A DNA stretch of 64,000 bases, taken from assembly GCA_965218775.1 (NCBI GenBank), contig CBDCLS010000006.1:868001-932000 (forward strand), read 5' to 3'. The notes beneath the pieces were generated by a model. The model was given only the letters and a program-made list of their open reading frames with translations. It was not told the DNA's origin and ran no database searches. The DNA comes from CAUZIZ01 sp965218775. Lineage in GTDB: Bacteria > Acidobacteriota > UBA6911 > RPQK01 > JAJDTT01. The position numbers and the translations under genes were made by a program. Of the stretch, positions 9,177-18,339 are shown piece by piece. Every line of letters begins with the position of its first letter. The first letter of the stretch is position 1.

Positions 9177-10412
9177 TCAGCCAGGAGCCCAGGCTTCGGG
9201 AGACTGGGCTAAGTTCCAGTAACAACGCTGGACAATCAGCTTGAGGCTGGGTTTGTGGCGACGGCAATGACTCCAGACTTGTCGACAGACAAAGATCATA
9301 AACAGAGCCGCTGCCAGCAAACGAATCATCAGTTGAGCCACGAAGGCCCGAGGTTTCCCACTATGCACCTGAGCATGCTTGAGTCCATACTCCGAACTCA
9401 GGTGAGCAAACGTCGAGGTCTCCAACTCCCAGCGGGCGGCGGCTAAGCGAACGATACTGTGGGCGTGAGTGCGGGGCCGGGGACAAGTGCTCAGATAGAA
9501 GGCCTCGCTGCGGATCGTGCGGCTCTGCTTGTGGCCGGCGATCCGTTCGCTGACTTCCCGCTCGCTCACGACCCGCAACACCCGCACGGAGCGGCGCCCG
9601 CTGTCCCACCAAAGTCGTGGCTCCTCCCAGATCTGCTGTCGCTTCGAGCCGGGCCCCTCCAGGACGGTGTCCGGAGGCCCCTGTAGGCGCCGCTGGGCTT
9701 GCTCGAGGAGATCCGGCTGGTTGGCCTTGAGCGGGGCGACTAGTTCCAGGCCTAACTCCCGCACTGCCTGCACAAAGGACGGGACCGTATAAAGCGCATC
9801 GACGGTGACAATCTGAAAAAAGCGCCGGCCTAACTCTCCCACCATTCGTCGCAAGAGTCGCTCGCCCGCTCCTACTTCATTCTCGCCCGGCTGTAAGCCT
9901 TCCAGATCCACCACGAAACGAAAGCCAAAGCCCACCAGCGAAGCGACCACCACCCGGTGATGAAACTCCACCACCGGCTGACCCTCCCGTTGCTTGTGTC
10001 GCTGCAAGCAGTCTGCACAACAACGGCTTTCGGATTGAAACAGTTCGATCCCATCGATTGCCATCGCCAGCTGCCCGCCCGCCGTCTCCCAGTGCAGCAC
10101 TGCGTTGCGTTTCAATCGCCGTGCCACCCCGATCGACAGCGCCCGCAGCGACTCCAAGTCCATCCGCTCCAAAGCATAGCCCACCGTACTTTCACTCAAG
10201 GGCCCCACCCGACGACGCAAGAGGCCTTCCCGACATTCGGCCTCAATGCTGTGCAGACTTTGCTGCTGCAGGACCGTGCCCCAGAACACCCCCTCGAAGA
10301 CCTGGGTCAGCGGCACCCGAGGCGCCTGTCTGCCATCCTCCAGCCGCTCCAGTTGTCGCGACCAGTCGAAGACCTTCTCCAGATAGGCGTCCAACCGTCG
10401 GAGGGAGCTCAC
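9177..10412 (-). CDS. DDE transposase (ISAs1/ISNCY-like)
   Basis: The 411-residue protein is encoded inside the IS at 8968-10926. An RNase H-like core is suggested by AMAIDGIELF (first Asp), FQIVTVDALYTVPSF (second Asp) and a late ARWELETSTFAHLSSEYGLKHA (catalytic Glu region). A C..C pair (CCADCLQRH) follows the first Asp. LKANQPDLLEQ is reminiscent of the KGNQP motif of ISAs1/ISNCY-type enzymes; I cannot place the exact family from sequence alone. It overlaps the upstream accessory gene by ATGA, implying translational coupling. It appears intact. Confidence 0.85.
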   Translation of the reverse strand: MSSLRRLDAYLEKVFDWSRQLERLEDGRQAPRVPLTQVFEGVFWGTVLQQQSLHSIEAECREGLLRRRVGPLSESTVGYALERMDLESLRALSIGVARRLKRNAVLHWETAGGQLAMAIDGIELFQSESRCCADCLQRHKQREGQPVVEFHHRVVVASLVGFGFRFVVDLEGLQPGENEVGAGERLLRRMVGELGRRFFQIVTVDALYTVPSFVQAVRELGLELVAPLKANQPDLLEQAQRRLQGPPDTVLEGPGSKRQQIWEEPRLWWDSGRRSVRVLRVVSEREVSERIAGHKQSRTIRSEAFYLSTCPRPRTHAHSIVRLAAARWELETSTFAHLSSEYGLKHAQVHSGKPRAFVAQLMIRLLAAALFMIFVCRQVWSHCRRHKPSLKLIVQRCYWNLAQSPEAWAPG

Positions 10413-10747
10413 GGCTTCGGTTTCTTCTCCGCCAACCAGCGCTCGAGATTCAAACGCAAGATCTCCCGAACCTTAGCTTCCAACTCGGCCCGCAGCGCCA
10501 AGCGCCTCTGTACTTCCTGCACCTGGTGGTGGGGCACGTGATAGGTCTTCGCCGCCCCTCCCCGTTGAGCGATCACTAACTGAGCACTGCGATGCCAATG
10601 GGCGCGGCCCTGCGCGCAGATGCAATTGGCTTTGCCGCAGCGGCGGCGGCGAAAGACCAAGGAGCCCGGCAGCATCTCGCGAAAACGCGGCAACAGTCGG
10701 GCCAGGGCGCCCCGACGCTGCAGTAGTGGATCCGGCCGACCTTTCAC
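10409..10747 (-). CDS. IS accessory protein (DUF6788-like)
   Basis: The 112-residue basic protein starts at 10747 and its stop overlaps the transposase start by four bases. The central segment GSLVFRRRRCGKANCICAQG, followed by HWHRSAQLVIAQRGGAAKTYHVP, matches the small Cys-containing accessory proteins that precede transposases in several bacterial IS groups, including ISKra4-like ones. The C-terminal half is a charged helix, probably coiled coil (VQEVQRRLALRAELEAKVRE). It may be a DNA-binding helper for the transposase; the role is not established. Confidence 0.75.
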   Translation of the reverse strand: MKGRPDPLLQRRGALARLLPRFREMLPGSLVFRRRRCGKANCICAQGRAHWHRSAQLVIAQRGGAAKTYHVPHHQVQEVQRRLALRAELEAKVREILRLNLERWLAEKKPKP

Positions 10748-10770
10748 TGACGGACAGGATACCAGAACTA

Positions 10771-10795
10771 TCTGACACTCTCACATAGTGTCAGA
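10771..10795. promoter_or_regulatory. Perfect 9-bp inverted repeat upstream of the IS genes
   Basis: TCTGACACT (10771-10779), a 7-base loop and AGTGTCAGA (10787-10795) lie 24 bases before the accessory-gene start inside the IS. It could be an operator or a transposase subterminal site; a terminator protecting against read-in transcription is also possible. Confidence 0.45.
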
Positions 10796-12931
10796 ACCAG
10801 CACAGTTACTCGACTTCCCGAGTTTTGCAACAATGACCGAGCGATTCCCATTCACTCAGATCACTGCTAACTCTTATCTCTGCTGCTCTTAAAGGATCTC
10901 TCTCAAAAGACTTTGAGAAATGGCTGGGCAGAAGGCGGTCACAATCTATGTTGACGACGGCCATCTCGGAGAGGGGGAGACGGTCACGCTGAGGCTGGGC
11001 GATACCTCTGGAGGTAGCCCGGGCACGACAGCCCAGACTTTCTGTGAGCCGCGCTTCGAGCTGAAGGTCCTGGTCGATTGCTTCGGCACCGGAGCCTTCG
11101 TCGAGCTGGAGTCGGCGGGGACCGTCGAAATTGTCAGCGGACCGGCTTCTGAACTCCAACTGATACTTCCCTCGGATGTAGAGAAGGACCAGCCCTTTCG
11201 GGTTTCTCTCAAGGCCCAGGACCGATGGGGTAATCCGGCAACCACACATGAGGGGCAGTTCCGGTTTGCCGGAATGGAATTCTTCGAAGGACTGCCAGCG
11301 CAGGGCGTCTTCCGAAGTGAGAATCAAGGCACTCTCCACTTCGAGGACGTGCGGGCCAAGCAGGAAGGAGTCTACTGGATCCGGGCGGAGGATCCGGATC
11401 GGAGTCTTTCGGTCCTAAGCAATGGGCTCACGGTTCACGCCAACACCGCGGCCCTGCGTCGCTTCTGGGGAGACCTGCACGGTCAGAGCGAGGAAACCGT
11501 GGGCACGAAGTCGGTAGACGAATACTTTGCCTTTGCTCGGGACCAGGCTTGTGTCGATTTTGCCGGGCACCAGGGCAACTGCTTCCAGATCACGCAAGCG
11601 ACATGGGAGCTCATTCGGAAGGCAGTCCGGCACTACCATGAGCCAACACGCTTCGTGACCTTTCTGGGATACGAATGGTCCGGACTGACAAGTGCCGGTG
11701 GAGACCGCAACATCTACTATCTCGGGGATGATGGCCCCTTGCACCGCTGCAGTCACTGGCTTGTGAGCGATGCTTCCGATGTCGATTCCGACTGCTATCC
11801 GGTAACTGAGCTGTACCGACAGCTGCGTGGACGGAAAGATGTTCTGGTCGTTCCACACGTGGGAGGCCGTTACTCGGATCTGCGTTTTCACGATCCGGCA
11901 CTAGAGCCTCTCGTCGAAATCTATTCCTCCTGGGGAGAGTTCGAGTGGCTCCTCGAGCAGGCTTTCGAGCAGGGCTGCAGGGTTGGGATTACCTGTGGGA
12001 GTGATGACCACAAGGGACGTCCGGGAGCGAGTTATCCAGGGAGTAGTACCTTCGGAGTCCGTGGTGGGTTGGTGTGTGTCTACGCCAGCGAGTTGACCCG
12101 AGAAGCAATCTGGGAGTCGCTCTGGAAGCGGCGTTGCTACGGCACTACCGGCCAACGAATTGGTCTCCAGGTCGAAACGGATGCCGGCGTTTTAATGGGA
12201 GGGGAAGCGGTGGTCTCGCGTCCTCCCACCTTCCAGGTCCAGATCGCAGGGACGGATGACGTGGAACGCGTAGAACTGCGGCGGGGTCTCCACTGCGTGG
12301 ATTCCGTGCCTTCGAGTTCCGACAGGGCCCGCTCCAAGAATGCGATCCGGATAAGTTGGCGGGGTGCTCGAAACAAGGGACGCAAGCGTGCAGCCCGTTG
12401 GGATGGCAGCGTCGAGTGCCAGGGAACCAAGATAGAAAAGGCGCATGGCTATGCGTTCGACTCTCCCGCAGAGGGCATCAGAGAGGTCAGCGAGGATGAG
12501 GTGGTGTGGGAATCGGTGACTACCGGGGATGCTGACGGAGTCGTCCTGACATTGAATCCTCCCGACCAGGGAGTGCTCAGGTTCGTCACCAAGGTGACCA
12601 GCTTTGAACTGGCTTTGGAGGACCTAACGGAAGACCCCCTGGTCTACCCGGCGGGCGGTGAGCGCCTAGAGGTTCAAGTCGAAAGAGAACCGCTGGGTCT
12701 AGGCAGAGGCGTCACAGTGGATCTGCAGGACGATCAACTCCCCGAAATCCCTACTCCCTACCACGTGATGGTCCTCCAACGCGACGGCGCCAAGGCGTGG
12801 TCGTCTCCCATCTGGGTGAGCAAGGGTTCAGATTAGATCCCTCGACCATCAGTGTGTCTGCTACTCCCCATCCCACCGCTTGGGAGATGAACCAAAGCGT
12901 CGTCAAACCTACGAGGCCGATCTCGAGTGTG

Positions 12932-12957
12932 ATCTCGACTGAAGCTTCAGTCGGGAT
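12932..12957. terminator. Bidirectional terminator-like hairpin between convergent genes
   Basis: The perfect 18-base palindrome CGACTGAAGCTTCAGTCG (12936-12953) extends outward by three more Watson-Crick pairs and one wobble. It sits in the 145-bp gap between the ends of the DUF3604 gene and the convergent 12982-14781 gene. There is no uridine tract, so intrinsic termination is not certain. Confidence 0.5.
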
Positions 12958-12981
12958 AGTGGGGCCATCTTGGGCAAGCGG

Positions 12982-14781
12982 TCAGCGATCCCAGGGAAAC
13001 GCGAGGGTGGGTACGGCGGCGTAGCGCTCCAGCGATAGGACCAGTCGACCTCCACTACCTGGCTCCAGGCGAACCCTAAAATGGGAATCATCCACTTGGA
13101 CAACCTTACCGCCCTGGTCCACCGAGACACACCGGTACTCGGCGTAGCCGCCTGTCTGGATCACCACATCCCGACGATGCACAGGGCTGGTATTGGCCAA
13201 TGTCAGGGTGAGCTCTCGAGGACTGATTCGTTCCACCAGGGCCCCCACATCCCGCGGCAGCCCGGCTCTGCGGGTCTCCGGATCGAAGTATCTCAGCTGA
13301 GCATGCAGCACGTTGCCCGACCCCCCCGGGTAATTGGCTCCCAACATCAGATGGAGCAGCGAGGTGACGGCTACGGATCGAGGAAAACCGGTGGAGGACC
13401 GGGTGTCTGCAGTAGCCCTGTCGTCCCGCAGCCTCTTCATTTGTCGGCCAATGACGGCGAAGTCCTGTTCCATTGCCTGAAGAGGGTAGTCGCCGTGGTT
13501 TCCCTCGAGATAGCGGATCCAGGGGTGGGCCGAGACCCGCTTTCGTTGGACGGGATCGAAGGTCCAGAGGTATAGATCGATCTGCTCCTCCAGGTAGACG
13601 TTCTCGGTGAACCCATACCAACCCTCGTCCCCATGCTTGTGAGGAATGAGGAATCGCCCACCCTCCTCCCTGCCCGCAGCGTAGAGGTTGTCGAACTGGC
13701 GACGCAGGATAGCAGGATACTCGGGATTCCCCGTCAGCAGGAAAGCGATGCCGAAACCGATACGCGATCCCCGGATAAACATGTTGCTCCCGGGGTACGG
13801 CTGCCCCTGGAGATCGGGCGTGAACTCGTCGTAGCGAGGACGAAAGTTCCAGCCGTAGACTCCTCCATACCACTTCCCTTCCCATTTGCCGCCGATCGTA
13901 CCATCGAGCCCGATATTGGTGGGAATGTTGCCGTCGTTGGCTCGGATCCTCTCCTTCCAGGCGTCCACATATTCCAGGATCCAGCGCCGGTACTTCGCCT
14001 CGTGAGTGAGCATGTAGGCCGTCAGGGCCAGGTTGGTGGCCATCAGATTCAGGGGGTGGTCTCCGCTCAGGTCCACCAGATAGCCCTGGCGGGAAAACCG
14101 GAGCGTCCTTTTGGGCCGACCCGGCCTGGGATCGTGCCGGGGGCGGGGCGGGCCGGCCCAGTCTGCCTCGGTGGGAATAGCCAGAAGGGGTCCACGACTT
14201 CCGCCAAAGAGGCTGCGTATGATCTTGTGCTCAGGGTCGTAGTTCGGAGCGCCAGGGTCCTCGTTCATATAGAAGGAACTGAACCGCCGGGCCCGGATCA
14301 GGTATTGCGGGTCCCGGGGACGAGCCATCCCATACCAGTACCAACCTGCCATTCCCTCGCCGATGTGCTCCCAATCAAAGGAGGGACAAAACTCCCGGTA
14401 GTACATCCCCTCCCGAGCCACTTCCACCAGTGGCTCCCGGGCCTCGGTGAACTGCTCCAGGTGACCTTCCCAGATCTTCTTGTAGCTGGACAGGACCGAC
14501 TCGGGTCCACCAAGGATGTAGAGGAGGGGCCAGTGTCGGAACCTCTCCATGACATCGTCGGGGCCGTCCATTCCTCCCCAGTTGGGCGTGATGGAAAGCC
14601 AACCTCGTTGATCAGCGTACCTGCCGGCGACCTGAAGGGCCGCTTCGGCATTGGCCTCCAGCAGAGCCCGCTGGACCAGAGCCCAGGCCGGTGGAGCCAT
14701 CGGTTTATCTATGGTGACCAATGGTTCCGCTCGGCATGGGGAGGGAACTGCCAGACAGAACAGAATAGCTAGTTGGCGCAT
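12982..14781 (-). CDS. Secreted protein of unknown function, possible alpha/alpha-toroid
   Basis: The start at 14781 gives MRQLAILFCLAVPSPCRAEP, a signal peptide cleaved near residue 19, and is preceded by GGAGG at seven bases; an upstream frame extension to 14850 is rejected. The mature ~580 residues contain helical repeats with conserved aromatic segments (GMAGWYWYGMARPRDPQYLI, ATNLALTAYMLTHEAKYRRW, DEGWYGFTENVYLEEQIDLY). A beta-sandwich-like C-terminal part follows (LVERISPRELTLTLANTSPV). This resembles helical-barrel polysaccharide lyase or hydrolase architectures, but I recognise no catalytic signature, so no reaction is assigned. An ISKra4-type element begins 57 bp upstream and probably displaced or replaced its native promoter. 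Confidence 0.8.
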   Translation of the reverse strand: MRQLAILFCLAVPSPCRAEPLVTIDKPMAPPAWALVQRALLEANAEAALQVAGRYADQRGWLSITPNWGGMDGPDDVMERFRHWPLLYILGGPESVLSSYKKIWEGHLEQFTEAREPLVEVAREGMYYREFCPSFDWEHIGEGMAGWYWYGMARPRDPQYLIRARRFSSFYMNEDPGAPNYDPEHKIIRSLFGGSRGPLLAIPTEADWAGPPRPRHDPRPGRPKRTLRFSRQGYLVDLSGDHPLNLMATNLALTAYMLTHEAKYRRWILEYVDAWKERIRANDGNIPTNIGLDGTIGGKWEGKWYGGVYGWNFRPRYDEFTPDLQGQPYPGSNMFIRGSRIGFGIAFLLTGNPEYPAILRRQFDNLYAAGREEGGRFLIPHKHGDEGWYGFTENVYLEEQIDLYLWTFDPVQRKRVSAHPWIRYLEGNHGDYPLQAMEQDFAVIGRQMKRLRDDRATADTRSSTGFPRSVAVTSLLHLMLGANYPGGSGNVLHAQLRYFDPETRRAGLPRDVGALVERISPRELTLTLANTSPVHRRDVVIQTGGYAEYRCVSVDQGGKVVQVDDSHFRVRLEPGSGGRLVLSLERYAAVPTLAFPWDR

Positions 14782-14947
14782 CGGGGACCTCCACTGCGAT
14801 CTAATCTTATACGATGGGCAAGACCGACTCTGCAGCGGGGCCTGCGACATAGAAGGGGGTTTTTTGCAGGAGGGCTCTTTTCGTCACCCTTAGTTTGTAG
14901 ATTATACTCTACAACTATGACCTACTGGTCTATCCTAAGAGGGAACA

Positions 14948-15628
14948 ATGAGCAGCATCGAGGAACTGGAAGCTGAGCGCGAGAGCATTTTCGAAGAACT
15001 TCGCGCTATGCGGTCGCTGGAAAGGGGCAGCATTAACGAACAGTACCTCAAGGGTTCGGTCCAAGGGCAACGGGAGCCGGTGCTTCGGGGTCCCTATTTC
15101 GTGCTGTCTCGGTATGAGGGAGGGCGAACCGTGAGCCGGCGCCTGAAGACGCCGGAGGAAGTGCAGGGGGCGCGCGAGGACGTGGCCCGGCAGCAGCGGT
15201 TTGTCCAATTGTGCAGGCAGTTGGAGGAGCTGACGCACAGGCTGGGAGAGTTGGAGCGTAGCCCGGGGGAGGGGCAGGAGAAAAAAAACGATCCAAGCGA
15301 CGGTCGAACAGGATCGGGAAGTGAAGTTGATCGTAAGCCGGGCGGTTTTCGGCTCGGGGGTCGACTTAGAGGCCTGGGAGTCCGCCTTGCGGGCGGCCGT
15401 GCTTGCGGCGGGCGCTGGAGTGCTTGCGGATCTGCTGGAGGAGGTGGGCTCGGGGAGGCGTCGGCCAATGCCGGTTTGCGAGTGCGGCGCCGTCATGGAG
15501 AGCCGAGGACAGCGCCCCAAACAACTGCGGACGGTGCTGGGCCCGGTCAACTGGAGCCGTTCTCGCTATCAATGTCCCTCGTGCGGGCAGACGCGTTATC
15601 CGGGGGACGAGGAGTTGGATGTGGGTGA
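14948..15628 (+). CDS. ISKra4 accessory ORF (N-terminal part of a possible fusion)
   Basis: Residues 1-110 (MSSIEELEAERESIFEELRA to LGELERSPGEGQEKK) form a charged, coiled-coil-rich protein. An RGPYFVLSRYEGGRTVSRRL core resembles small accessory proteins upstream of ISKra4 transposases. The frame stays open to 15628, but beyond an A8 run at 15281-15288 it only shadows the transposase, so the biologically meaningful part probably ends or changes frame there. Reading the A8 run with a +1 net shift would join it to the transposase as ...KKTIQATVEQDREVKLIVSR. Confidence 0.6.
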   Translation: MSSIEELEAERESIFEELRAMRSLERGSINEQYLKGSVQGQREPVLRGPYFVLSRYEGGRTVSRRLKTPEEVQGAREDVARQQRFVQLCRQLEELTHRLGELERSPGEGQEKKNDPSDGRTGSGSEVDRKPGGFRLGGRLRGLGVRLAGGRACGGRWSACGSAGGGGLGEASANAGLRVRRRHGEPRTAPQTTADGAGPGQLEPFSLSMSLVRADALSGGRGVGCG

Positions 15629-16616
15629 CACGGGACGTTCTCCGGGGGTGCGCCGGATGATGGCCCGGGCGGGAAGCCAGTCCTCTTTCCAGGAGGCCAG
15701 CGAAGACTTGAGGGTCTACGCCGGAATCGAGGTGGGAGCCAAGGAAGTGGAGCGGGTGGCCGAAAGCGTCGGCGAGGCGGCGTCTCGCTGGAGTGTGCGG
15801 GAGGGTGAGCAGGCGGTGGCCGAAAGCCAGTCGGGGCGGCCGCCGATTCCTATTTTTTATGTGTGCATGGATGGTACGGGGGTTCCCATGACGGCCCGTG
15901 AGAGGGAGGGAAGGCGGGGCAAACAGCCCGATGGCACGGCGCGGACCCGAGAGGTGAAGCTGGGCTGTGTCTTTACCCAAACGGGGCGGGACGAAAAAGG
16001 CAGACCCAGGCGCGATCCTCAATCCACCACCTTCATCGGAGCCATTGAAACGGCCGACGCGTTCGGATGGCGTCTCTACGGGGAAGCCCGGCGCCGAGGG
16101 CTGGATCGCGCCGAGAGGGTGGCGGTGCTGGGAGACGGCGCCCAATGGATCAAAGGCATCGTCGATCTACACTTTCCCCAAGCCGTCCAGATTATCGATC
16201 TGTATCATGCCCGAGAGCATGTCTCGGATCTGTGCAAACTGCTTTTCGAGCAGCAGCGGCAAATCCATCGCCATCGAATGCGCTGGTGGACTGATCTGGA
16301 CGAAGGAAAGATCGAGAAGATCGCCAGCGAAGCTCGGCGCTACAACGCGGGCCAGGCGGGAAGCCGGAAAGAAGTCGAGGGCGAGGTCGCCTACCTGGAA
16401 AGGAACCGAGAGCGAATGCGCTACGCCGACTTCCGAAGCCAGGGACTTTTTGTCGGCTCTGGGGTTGTGGAAGCGGGATGCAAGACCGTTGTCGGACAGC
16501 GCCTCAAACAGTCCGGCATGGAATGGTCTTTGCGAGGAGCCAACGCCATCATTGCTCTTCGCTGTGTCCGCAAGTCCAACCGCTTTGAAGACTACTGGGA
16601 ATCCCGCGCCAGCTGA
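15321..16616 (+). CDS. ISKra4 family transposase
   Basis: The protein reads from GTG at 15321 (VKLIVSRAVFGSGVD), though the frame is open further upstream, consistent with production as a frameshift fusion. A zinc-ribbon-like N-terminus carries CECGAVM and CPSCGQTRYPGD. The MULE-like DDE core carries FYVCMDGTGVPM (first Asp), VAVLGDGAQWIKGIVDLHFP (second Asp) and IIDLYHAREH. The C-terminus carries GSGVVEAGCKTVVGQRLKQSGMEWS (catalytic Glu). These are family-defining. It appears intact and potentially active. Confidence 0.93.
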   Translation: MKLIVSRAVFGSGVDLEAWESALRAAVLAAGAGVLADLLEEVGSGRRRPMPVCECGAVMESRGQRPKQLRTVLGPVNWSRSRYQCPSCGQTRYPGDEELDVGDTGRSPGVRRMMARAGSQSSFQEASEDLRVYAGIEVGAKEVERVAESVGEAASRWSVREGEQAVAESQSGRPPIPIFYVCMDGTGVPMTAREREGRRGKQPDGTARTREVKLGCVFTQTGRDEKGRPRRDPQSTTFIGAIETADAFGWRLYGEARRRGLDRAERVAVLGDGAQWIKGIVDLHFPQAVQIIDLYHAREHVSDLCKLLFEQQRQIHRHRMRWWTDLDEGKIEKIASEARRYNAGQAGSRKEVEGEVAYLERNRERMRYADFRSQGLFVGSGVVEAGCKTVVGQRLKQSGMEWSLRGANAIIALRCVRKSNRFEDYWESRAS

Positions 16617-16682
16617 TTACCCCCTTTTATGTCGTAGGCCCGTCTCGAGCTGAAGTAATGATGCCAGGAATGCGAACCGGGT

Positions 16683-17070
16683 TCAGCGCACAACCTGGAA
16701 AGCCTTGGTTAGGTGGCGCCCGTAACGAAACACGGCGAAGTCGTTGTCGAACGTAGCTGCCTTCACGATACCCAGTCTTTGCATCAGGGCGAAGCTGGTA
16801 CGATCCACGATGGGAAAATCCTGGTCTCCGAAGGCCAGGGCAATCAACCAGGCGACTTCAAGATCTGCAACTGTAACGATCGATCGAGGCGGCCCCGGCG
16901 CGGAGGCCCTCCCAGAATTGCTCCGCAGCCTGACGGTGGAGGCGTTGCCGCAAAGAACCCAGGTCTCGACCAGCACATGGTCGCTGGTGACCAGATATTC
17001 TCCGCTGGACAGGATATCTTTTGCCGTCCCCCGCCGCATACCAAGCTGAGGTGTCGACGAATAGACTCAT
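16683..17070 (-). pseudogene. VapC-type PIN-domain toxin, frameshifted remnant
   Basis: The pieces of one PIN protein lie in two frames. MSLFVDTSAWYAA begins at 17070 in the first frame. The protein moves to the second frame for KDILSSGEYLVTSDHVLVETWVL, back to the first for RLHRQAAEQFWEGLRAGAAS, and again to the second for VTVADLEVAWLIALAFGDQDFPIVDRTSFALMQRLG. About ten residues are missing after the first Asp-containing strand. The acidic PIN residues (D6, E of LVETWVL, D of PIVDRTS, D of FDNDF) are still recognisable. Several frame changes plus a deletion indicate a dead toxin. Confidence 0.75.
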
Positions 17071-17252
17071 CGTCGCTTTTCTAGATCCAGTTCCGCAGCT
17101 TGAACGGCCTCTCCCAGATGATGCGGAGAGCCAAGATCAATGGTATCACCACCTGTCCGGGAAACCGGATCTATAGAATGCGTAAAGTGTGATCTGACCG
17201 TACAAACAGTGTCAGAGTAGATCGCCCCTGAACGGCCGCTTTCGCCTTGCAC
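17067..17252 (-). pseudogene. Possible VapB antitoxin remnant
   Basis: A short frame ends TGGDTIDLGSPHHLGEAVQAAELDLEKRR and overlaps the PIN start by ATGA, the usual arrangement of antitoxin-toxin pairs. The N-terminal DNA-binding part is not recognisable, so this looks like a truncated partner of the decayed toxin downstream. Confidence 0.35.
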
Positions 17253-17516
17253 GACTCAGAGTCCAGCTCAGTAGCAGCCTTGGAGTTGATCCCTTTGGGC
17301 GGAGATAGAAGCAATTGCAGATAGAACTTGCGGAGCAACTATACGAAAGGGTGTTCCCTGCAAGCGAACTCCGGTCCCGGGCCGGACGCGGTGAGCTGAT
17401 CGAGTTGGTCCATTGACTCGGAAAAATGAATCAAGAAGATCGACCCCTCGAAAGCGGACGTTTTTTCGTTTACTCTGTTGAATCACATCACAGTGATGAC
17501 CTTGGGGGGGTGCCAA
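17253..17516. other. Gene-free stretch with faint repeat halves
   Basis: No coding frame is supported between the antitoxin remnant and the DUF1326 gene. GAACGGCCGCTTTCGCCT at about 17229-17246 and AAAGCGGACGTT at about 17453-17464 resemble the two halves of repeat family B, which are adjacent at 30.69 kb. This may be a strongly decayed or expanded copy. Confidence 0.35.
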
Positions 17517-18185
17517 ATGCCTGACCAGTGGGAATTCATGAGTCATACCTACGACAACTGCAACTGTTCCGTGAGCTGCGGCTGTCAATTCAACGAGCCC
17601 ACGACACATGGCAATTGTCATTTCGCCTACGTCGGCACCATCGTCGAAGGCCGTTTTAACGACACTCCGCTCGCGGCCCTGAATTGGGCGCTGCTTTGCA
17701 TATTCCCCGATGAGATCGCGGAGGGAAACGCTAAGCGCCAGATCGTGATCGACGAGCGAGCGGACGACGCCCAACGGATTGCTCTCGAAACGATCATCTC
17801 AGGCGAGGCGTGCGAACCTCTCAGCAATCATTTCTCTGTCTTCGGTTCCTTATGCACGGAGTTTTTCGATACGCTGTTTCTGCCAATCGAACTTGAGGTG
17901 GACCTCGAGCGGAGAACAGCCAAGGTCGATATTCCGGGTGTCGTAAAGAGTGCCGGTAGGCCGATCATCAACGAGTTCAATGGTGAACCATTCCACATTG
18001 CAATCGCACGCCCGACAGGCAGCTTCGAATTTACCTACGGGGAAATCGGACGAGGCACGACCACGGTGACTGGTGATCTGGAGATGGAGTTCGAAGATTC
18101 ATGGGCGCTGTTTTGTGTTCACCACTACAATCAGGATGGCTTGATCCGCGGAAGATCGAAGCTCAGAGACTGGCTTGACCCATGA
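17517..18185 (+). CDS. DUF1326 domain-containing protein
   Basis: The chosen start at 17517 gives MPDQWEFMSHTYDNCNCSVS, preceded by a G-rich stretch (GGGGGGGTG); a frame extension to 17478 adds 13 residues without support. The N-terminal CNCSVSCGCQFN cysteine cluster is the defining motif of DUF1326. The rest is a beta-rich domain ending HYNQDGLIRGRSKLRDWLDP. At 222 residues the length is typical. The biochemical role is unknown; the Cys cluster suggests metal binding or redox chemistry. No signal peptide is seen. It is isolated, between a dead toxin-antitoxin pair and repeat-rich DNA. Confidence 0.88.
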   Translation: MPDQWEFMSHTYDNCNCSVSCGCQFNEPTTHGNCHFAYVGTIVEGRFNDTPLAALNWALLCIFPDEIAEGNAKRQIVIDERADDAQRIALETIISGEACEPLSNHFSVFGSLCTEFFDTLFLPIELEVDLERRTAKVDIPGVVKSAGRPIINEFNGEPFHIAIARPTGSFEFTYGEIGRGTTTVTGDLEMEFEDSWALFCVHHYNQDGLIRGRSKLRDWLDP

Positions 18186-18339
18186 GTTCGGCCTAGACTC
18201 TGAAGAGGTCTATCTGCCGGAACCTACTGTTGTGGCGTTGGGGCCGGTTCCGATGGTGAGTTCTGGATTCTCACGAAGGGCGTCCTATCCGAAACCCAGC
18301 CCAGAGCAGTTCGGGGCCGACCCGGGTCTCGGCCGTGTA

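Larger units (their letters stand above)
8968..10926 (-). mobile_element. Two-ORF DDE insertion sequence, 1959 bp, 9-bp target duplication
   Basis: The ends are CAGCGGTTTCTCAAA at 8968 and, as reverse complement, CAGCCATTTCTCAAA ending at 10926 (13 of 15 match). The flanks are a direct repeat GGCAGAAGG at 8959-8967 and 10927-10935, and excising the element restores the interrupted DUF3604 reading frame. Inside are a transposase and a small accessory gene, both on the minus strand with a 4-bp overlap. Intact ends, target duplication and open frames indicate a recent insertion. Confidence 0.92.
8664..12836 (+). pseudogene. DUF3604 family protein, split by an insertion sequence
   Basis: Residues 1-101 (8664-8967) run GWAELSPMDPIEAGCIGSWS to SHVRPWQ. 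The same protein resumes at 10927-10936 with QKAVTIYVDDGHLGEG and continues to a stop at 12836. Joining the two across the IS, and removing one copy of the duplicated GGCAGAAGG, restores an uninterrupted reading frame of about 735 codons. The C-terminal part carries the DUF3604 hallmarks: FWGDLHGQSEETVG, a PHP-like metal-binding start; VVPHVGGRYSD; and ITCGSDDHKGRPGASY. The natural function is unknown; family members are often called exotoxin-like without evidence. As it stands the gene is disrupted. The downstream piece could still start internally (10920 onward), but it would lack the N-terminal domain. Confidence 0.9.
14838..16641 (+). mobile_element. ISKra4-type insertion sequence, about 1.8 kb
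   Basis: Imperfect 23-bp terminal inverted repeats were found by eye: GGGCCTGCGACATAG... at 14838-14860, and the reverse complement of 16619-16641, GGGCCTACGACATAA..., with 21 of 23 positions matching. Between them lie an accessory gene and an ISKra4 transposase. No convincing target duplication is visible at the flanks, which is usual for many members of this family. Confidence 0.8.

Noticed and set aside
10806..11339. Minus-strand frame across the IS/DUF3604 junction
   Set aside because: It spans a transposon boundary and mirrors DUF3604 codons.
13633..14772. Long plus-strand frame opposite the 12982-14781 gene
   Set aside because: The minus-strand gene has a signal peptide, ribosome binding site and protein-like composition; this frame has none.
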